A stretch of 64,000 nt of DNA from Bacillota bacterium (GTDB lineage Bacteria; Bacillota; UBA4882; UBA8346), in assembly GCA_023429995.1 (NCBI GenBank), contig JAEZCE010000023.1, positions 62,001 through 126,000 of the forward strand. Reading direction: 5' to 3'. Below the pieces are notes generated by a model. The model saw only the letters and a list, made by a program, of their open reading frames with translations. It did no database searches and had not been told where the DNA came from. Below are positions 59,087 to 64,000 of the stretch, in pieces (the first letter of the stretch is position 1; each line of letters starts with the position of its first letter). The translations under genes and the position numbers were made by a program.

Positions 59087-59358
59087 GAATATGCTCCTCC
59101 TTAAAATGGTTGAGAACTGCTTCTTATGTAAATTGTACCATATTTTATCCCATATCATGCTGGTTAATTAATTAACTAATTAATTTTAACCGATTGCAAA
59201 GCGATATAATCTCTATTTTTTGATTTAGGCAATATTACTGAAAGCAGGAGTATAAAACCATAGGCTAAGCCAGCGGTTCTAAAAAAGTTATGCCTATGAA
59301 AAAGGAAACTTTCATACTCAAATCAACGTGGGTCACCAACCGGATGAGCAGAGGAAAG

Positions 59359-59424
59359 AGGCTGCCTCAGAAAAAAGTTATCAAGATATACTATGCACTT
59401 AATTTTAAACTCCTTTGAGACAGC
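59359..59424. repeat. Short inverted repeat resembling insertion-sequence ends
   Basis: AGGCTGCCTCA at the left and TGAGACAGCTT at the right are imperfect inverted copies, 65 bases apart. Ends of the type GGCTGTCTCA are seen in several insertion sequences of Bacillota, so this may be a collapsed element. The rest of the 59087-59454 gap is AT-rich, with a TTAATTAATTAACTAATTAA stretch near 59162-59182, and no gene is seen. Confidence 0.35.
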
Positions 59425-59454
59425 TTGTAAATGGGGATTAATTTCGGCTATCCT

Positions 59455-60099
59455 TCAAGAGAACCTTTTATATGGTCCTTCCCCTTGGCTTTCCAGCCAT
59501 TTATCCTTTCGGCTGCGAAAGTCAAATAACTTGAAATGTCTAAGCAGTAATGTCAGGGCCAAAAGGAAAGCAAGAATGAATAATAATGGAATCCCCAACA
59601 GCAACTGGTTAGGTTTTTGGATATGATAAAAAGTTGCATAAAAATTTTGAACTAGTTTTGTAAAATCGTAGATAGAAGTAGTTATAAATGCGCTAAAACA
59701 AATTTCAATACGGTATTTCCAAAAATAATATAATCCCAAAATTAGCATAAAACAAATAACTACATAGGAAAAATAAGCTAAGATTCCCCCTATAAATGGT
59801 TTTACAGGATCAGCAACCATTAAAGTTAACCAATCTAAGCTTTGGATTAAAAACGCAAAATAACAAATGAATATATCGGATTCATATATAAATTTGTTAA
59901 CCTTGGTACTGACAATTTTAATAATTCCGATAACAATCAAACCTATAATAAAGAATCCCAATAGAAAAACTAGTTCCCAACCACTGAAAACAATTTTAAA
60001 AATATGACCCTTCTCAAACAAATGAACGTTAGAGAAAAAAATATTAGTGAGATTGTATATGATATCAAAATAGAGGGCTTTCTTTATAAAATCCTTCAT
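59455..60099 (-). CDS. Membrane protein of unknown family, next to the RHS gene
   Basis: A 214-residue protein with about five membrane helices (for example WELVFLLGFFIIGLIVIGII, ILAYFSYVVICFMLILGLYY and LLLGIPLLFILAFLLALTLL) and a basic cytosolic end. I recognise no family. GGAGG lies eight bases before the ATG, and the gene starts 23 bases after the RHS stop on the same strand. In RHS and other polymorphic toxin loci this slot normally encodes the immunity protein, so a membrane immunity role against the RHS C-terminal domain is plausible, but unproven. Confidence 0.65.
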   Translation of the reverse strand: MKDFIKKALYFDIIYNLTNIFFSNVHLFEKGHIFKIVFSGWELVFLLGFFIIGLIVIGIIKIVSTKVNKFIYESDIFICYFAFLIQSLDWLTLMVADPVKPFIGGILAYFSYVVICFMLILGLYYFWKYRIEICFSAFITTSIYDFTKLVQNFYATFYHIQKPNQLLLGIPLLFILAFLLALTLLLRHFKLFDFRSRKDKWLESQGEGPYKRFS

Positions 60100-60122
60100 T
60101 TTATCATCCTCCCCGGTTGTTT

Positions 60123-63100
60123 TTAATTAAAAAATTGATATTCCCATCCGCCCCAAGGTCCGGGACTGAATAATGGTCCGAAACCTTTTGCCGGATTTAG
60201 CGCAGGAGCATGAATCCCTAAGTCTCTACAAAGAGCTACGGTTACTTCGATAGACTGACCATATTTATTGGATAAATCTGCTTTCCATAGATCTAAATCT
60301 CCTTCAAAATCTAAAGACAAACACCCTTTGATACTACCTGTGATTTGAGCATTTTTTCCTAAAGAAAAATCGATTAATTTAACAGTAAGGCCGACTACCC
60401 CTTCTCTAATAACATTAACTTCATATCCTTTATCATCAATTACACTTGAAACATTTCCATTGGCGTCCAAGTTAATTGTTAGCTCTCCATCAACAGTTAG
60501 TGAATTACCTAAATTTATCGTAATTTTATAAGGACCTACTCTATAACTGAAGTCTTCGTCTATTCCACTAAGATTCCAGCCTATTTTTGAAGATTGATTA
60601 TATGATTTATCAATAAAATCATGGTCATGGGATCTTTGACCAATCGGAAGATCGTCATTATAGTCCGGGTTGTCATGGGGATCAAGATACCTAAAACCCG
60701 CTGGATCAATCAATTTAACAGGATTATTGTTGCAATACTGATACCAATTTACTCCAGACTTGATCGGATCTTGCGTCATAAACCTACCGGTTTCCGGATC
60801 GTAAAACCTAGCCCCAAAGTATTTCAACCCCGTTCCATCATCTTCCTTTTTTCCGGTAAATCGATAAGAATCTTGATTTTGCAGGTTAGGGAGTTTTAAC
60901 CTGATTTCATCAAATAAAACCGGATCGGAATCGCCGCCGTTGATCAACCGGATGTGCATTTTCACTGCATTTGTGGGGGAGTGGGAATTTAATGTAAACT
61001 GACTCCAGATATCGGACCATCCAAAGGCATTGGTTTCATCGGTCTGAATCAATGTTCCCGCTGCATCGAAATAAACCAATTGGGCTTTTCCTAGAGTGGC
61101 TGTATGGCTAGGGGTTTTAAAAAACCCGTTTAAGACATAGTCGGAATTGGGGGATACATATAGAGCGTTTGATTGGGCTCCTCCGCCGGAAGCAACCGCT
61201 AGATTGGTTGTATCCATCCAGCCTCCGCTGCTGTTATAGGTTATTTTATTTTCAAGATCATTGATTGGAGACCATTTACCGGTTTGTTCCATGTGGCCGT
61301 CGAATCCATCCTGATCATATTCATTGGAATTTAAGATATTACCCCATGCGTCATATTTACATAGCCCTACCAATTTTCCGTTCAGATCGGTTAAAGCCCG
61401 GGTGGAGCCGAGATAATCTTTATGGTAGAAAAATTTTTGGCCGCCCTTTTCCTCAGCAATGGAATTTTTTCCGGCATAAATGTAATATGTGTATTGACCG
61501 TCAGTCGCCGAATATTCTAGCAATGGATTTGCGCCTTGATAAATAGTGTAAATGGTATTTCCATTGGCGACTTTTTTGATCCTCATTCCATCACTGTCAT
61601 AGGTATTATCCTGTACGCTGGTACCGTTTTTAATTACACTGGTTAAGCGGGATTCTCCGTCATAACCATAGGACCAAGTATCCGAACCGTCGGTTTTACT
61701 TGTTCGGTCCCCGTCAGCATCATTCATATAAACATTACTTCCCATCGACCACAATCTGTTGGCCAGATCATAGCTATAACTGGAACTAATACTGGTAATC
61801 TTCTGTTGAATCTCATCAATAGCCGTAGTTTCTTGAGAGGATAGGTTCCCGGCACTGTCATAATTCCAACGGGAACCAACTTTGCCCGCTCCCTGATAAG
61901 ATTCTGTGGATAAACGGTTTAATCCATCATAGGTAAACCGGTCGGTGTTAAGTGTTTGAATATTGCCAGCCGAATCATAGGTATAATTTAAATCTATTAA
62001 TGTGCCTTGATATCCGGCAGTAATTTTTTGTGGCCGGCCATCAGCATCATAGGTATGGGTGTTTTTCAATCCATTACTATAATCCATCTCATTTAAATTG
62101 CTATCCCCGTCATAACTGCAGAAATTTACAAACCCCGGAATCGTTACTATCCGATCCAAATCATCATAAGTATAAGTTACTGAGTCGCTCCGGCCCGGAT
62201 ATGCAATGCCGGTTATCCGTCCATAGGTATCATAAGTATATTTTACAGTAAAGGTATTGGAATCCAATAATGCACTCAACCCGGTTACCCGGTTTCGGGC
62301 ATCATAATGATAAGTATATGAGCCAATGGGAAATGTTTTTGTCAGAATATTATCATTGGCATCATAGGTAAAGTTTACACTCCGGTCATCCGCTTCCGCA
62401 AATTGCTTTATTCGATAACCGTTAAAAAATTCATAACTAAACTGCTTGGTTCCTTTGGCGGTGGTTTTGGTTAATAAGTTTCCTGCGTTATCATAACTAT
62501 ATGTCTCAGCCGTCAATGGATGGATCCCGTCTTGAGGATAATCCAATCGGATCAATCTGCTCAAATTATCATAGGTGTAAATGGTTTGGGCTCCACGGGG
62601 GTTGGTGACCCGAATTAAATCACTAAAGGTATCATAATCATAGGTGGTATTATAAGTTGAATTTGAATCGGGATGTTCCTGGATTTGGACCAAGCGATCC
62701 AACAGATCATAGGTCTGTTGCTTTTGAAATCCTCTGGCATCTGTAACCGTCAAGGTTCGATCATTCCAAGTATATTTGGAAATTGCTCCATCCGGTAATT
62801 GAGTTTGAACCTTACGGCCCAATTCATCATAGCCGTGGGTGGTTGTGTATCCCAGATTGGCGCTTTCCGAAATCATCCGTCCATTCGTATCATAATTATA
62901 GCTTTTTATTTTGATCCAATTTCCATTGGTAAGCCTTTGGATTAGCGTCGGTTTACCGAAGAGGGAATCATAATAGATTCGCCCTTCTTGCCAGCCGGCT
63001 GTAGCATTGCCGAACTTGAGACTGATTATATTGTTAGTATCGTCGTAAGTAATTTGGCGGGTTACTCCCACCGCTGGATCGGAATTGATTAAACTCTCTG

Positions 63101-64000
63101 AGGTTAACCGGCCAATAGAATCATAGCTATAAGCGTATTGATTTCCGTTTGGGTCAGTGGCTGAGATTTTCCTGCCGAGATCAAAATCATAGGTGAAGGT
63201 GGCTAGAGTGGTATTATCCAGCCGATAAACACGGGTAGGGTATAGATAATTGTAGGCGCTGGAATATTCAATTTTAATGGTATTTCCCTGTGGATCAGTC
63301 TTGGAGAGCATATTGCCGTAGGAATCATAGCTATAGTTGGTATTTAAATAGGAACCGTTATAAATCCGGCTGGTTTGCAGCAAATTCCCATTTGTATCAT
63401 ATTGATAATGGATTTGATTTAATTGGCTGGTATTATGGACGGCATCATGAATTAATGCGGCTTTGGTGACCATTTGACCGTATCCAAATCCAGCGGCATA
63501 TAACGCATTTTGGTATAGCGGATTATATTGGGCGAGGTTTTTGTTACTGCTGGTATTGGCATAGGCCATCAGGGTTTCCGTACCATAAGGGTCGATTGTC
63601 CGGGTTATATTTCCCCAGTCATCATATTCAAAATTGTATGTTGCCGCTTGACCGGCGGAACCGTCTGTTTTAAAGAAAGTAGTTGTAATGGAACTTGGAT
63701 GTTTGGCGTCGCTACCGTCATAAGTGGTTCGTTTTAACAAGCTGCCGGATAGAGTGTAGGTTTCTTCTTTGGTGGTATATCCCGCCGAACTGAAGGTATA
63801 AATTTTTTTACAAACCCCATCATTGACGGTAACCGGACCGGTATAGCCGCTATAGGTTACACTCCGAAATGGTGTTGATTCTCCCGAATGATAAAATTCC
63901 TGTTTAGATACTGAATAGGGACTGGTATTGTACGAATATGAGGAGTGAACTCCAGTCGGATACCATATATTTTTGAGATGACCTAAATTATCTATACCTT
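60123..64000 (-). CDS. RHS/YD-repeat protein, 5' end outside the window
   Basis: A giant secreted-type protein; at least 1,292 codons lie in the window and the frame is open to the right edge, so the true start is not visible. The bulk is about two dozen YD repeats (YDxxGN/YDxxGR, as in YDSYGNMLSK and YDELGRKVQ) that build the RHS shell. A jelly-roll-like insert (encoded at about 60894-61310) precedes the RHS core motif GLKYFGARFYDPETGRF and YCNNNPVKLIDPAG (about 60690-60880). After the core a 189-residue tail (60126-60692) has no domain I know; it is beta-rich and ends GGWEYQFF. Such tails are usually toxins used against competitors. Confidence 0.9.
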   Translation of the reverse strand, partial: GIDNLGHLKNIWYPTGVHSSYSYNTSPYSVSKQEFYHSGESTPFRSVTYSGYTGPVTVNDGVCKKIYTFSSAGYTTKEETYTLSGSLLKRTTYDGSDAKHPSSITTTFFKTDGSAGQAATYNFEYDDWGNITRTIDPYGTETLMAYANTSSNKNLAQYNPLYQNALYAAGFGYGQMVTKAALIHDAVHNTSQLNQIHYQYDTNGNLLQTSRIYNGSYLNTNYSYDSYGNMLSKTDPQGNTIKIEYSSAYNYLYPTRVYRLDNTTLATFTYDFDLGRKISATDPNGNQYAYSYDSIGRLTSESLINSDPAVGVTRQITYDDTNNIISLKFGNATAGWQEGRIYYDSLFGKPTLIQRLTNGNWIKIKSYNYDTNGRMISESANLGYTTTHGYDELGRKVQTQLPDGAISKYTWNDRTLTVTDARGFQKQQTYDLLDRLVQIQEHPDSNSTYNTTYDYDTFSDLIRVTNPRGAQTIYTYDNLSRLIRLDYPQDGIHPLTAETYSYDNAGNLLTKTTAKGTKQFSYEFFNGYRIKQFAEADDRSVNFTYDANDNILTKTFPIGSYTYHYDARNRVTGLSALLDSNTFTVKYTYDTYGRITGIAYPGRSDSVTYTYDDLDRIVTIPGFVNFCSYDGDSNLNEMDYSNGLKNTHTYDADGRPQKITAGYQGTLIDLNYTYDSAGNIQTLNTDRFTYDGLNRLSTESYQGAGKVGSRWNYDSAGNLSSQETTAIDEIQQKITSISSSYSYDLANRLWSMGSNVYMNDADGDRTSKTDGSDTWSYGYDGESRLTSVIKNGTSVQDNTYDSDGMRIKKVANGNTIYTIYQGANPLLEYSATDGQYTYYIYAGKNSIAEEKGGQKFFYHKDYLGSTRALTDLNGKLVGLCKYDAWGNILNSNEYDQDGFDGHMEQTGKWSPINDLENKITYNSSGGWMDTTNLAVASGGGAQSNALYVSPNSDYVLNGFFKTPSHTATLGKAQLVYFDAAGTLIQTDETNAFGWSDIWSQFTLNSHSPTNAVKMHIRLINGGDSDPVLFDEIRLKLPNLQNQDSYRFTGKKEDDGTGLKYFGARFYDPETGRFMTQDPIKSGVNWYQYCNNNPVKLIDPAGFRYLDPHDNPDYNDDLPIGQRSHDHDFIDKSYNQSSKIGWNLSGIDEDFSYRVGPYKITINLGNSLTVDGELTINLDANGNVSSVIDDKGYEVNVIREGVVGLTVKLIDFSLGKNAQITGSIKGCLSLDFEGDLDLWKADLSNKYGQSIEVTVALCRDLGIHAPALNPAKGFGPLFSPGPWGGWEYQFFN

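Noticed and set aside
59359..59424. A complete insertion sequence
   Set aside because: Only 66 bases lie between the possible ends and no transposase fragment is visible; kept only as a weak repeat entry.
60900..64000. Repetitive DNA in the right end as a CRISPR or tandem array
   Set aside because: The repetition is at protein level (YD repeats of varying spacing) within one long open frame; there are no constant-length DNA repeats with unique spacers.
1..64000. tRNA or rRNA genes and CRISPR arrays
   Set aside because: Apart from tmRNA I found no clover-leaf genes with acceptor-CCA pattern, no rRNA-like blocks and no regularly spaced repeats by eye; a short tRNA could still be missed without a covariance scan.

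Overview
The window looks like a chromosomal piece of an endospore-forming, anaerobic or fermentative member of the Bacillota. The evidence is the SpmA/SpmB spore maturation pair, a DivIVA-SepF-YlmH-type cell division cluster, WhiA and CggR beside a complete lower glycolysis operon, a class III (oxygen-sensitive) ribonucleotide reductase, acetate kinase, and strong AGGAGG ribosome binding sites that often select TTG or GTG starts. It reads as a deep-branching, uncommon lineage, but no species can be named from the sequence alone.

Layout. 0.5-3.7 kb: small regulator/enzyme units (alpha/beta hydrolase with PadR, LysR, a 34-residue zinc ribbon). 3.9-5.0 kb: a stand-alone GAPDH. 5.0-9.0 kb: a gene graveyard and repeat zone holding two inverted, diverged copies of a multi-hairpin element, two near-identical 273-bp MITE-like repeats, and broken DUF6809-like, DUF6933-like and KilA-N genes. 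9.0-13.2 kb: VOC protein, TetR plus iron-sulfur aldo/keto reductase, a deleted flavoprotein gene, a second TetR and an EFR1-type flavodoxin-ferredoxin. 13.4-16.8 kb: nrdR-nrdD-nrdG behind a promoter carrying two NrdR boxes. 16.7-23.6 kb: pgeF, a HlyD-like protein, phoH, yggS, sepF, proC, ylmH, divIVA. 23.6-24.8 kb: spmAB on the other strand. 24.9-33.6 kb: whiA, cggR, gap, pgk, tpiA, gpmI, eno, secG. 33.8-38.5 kb: a chemoreceptor with a two-CW tail, a thioesterase, ackA, smpB and tmRNA (ssrA). 38.5-42.9 kb: a HEPN/MNT module next to ssrA, an MBL hydrolase and a Cache chemoreceptor. 42.9-53.4 kb: a glucuronoxylan utilisation locus (AraC, Gfo/Idh/MocA, GH67, ABC binding protein and two permeases, SGNH esterase, SDR). 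53.6-58.5 kb: RadC and sugar-permease remnants, a DMT transporter, a GH78-like enzyme and a 52-residue Cys-rich protein. 58.7-64 kb: VOC protein, a membrane protein, and a very large RHS/YD-repeat protein running off the right edge.

How it fits together. The core genes form conserved operons. CggR probably represses gap-pgk-tpiA-gpmI-eno, NrdR represses nrdDG, and SmpB acts with the adjacent tmRNA. The accessory genes point to plant polysaccharide catabolism: the xylan locus has an importer without its own ATPase, and GH78 sits beside permeases lost by deletion. The RHS protein with its unknown tail and a downstream membrane protein is the best candidate for an undescribed polymorphic toxin/immunity pair. 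The structured repeats at 5.5-6.1 kb are the best non-coding candidate.
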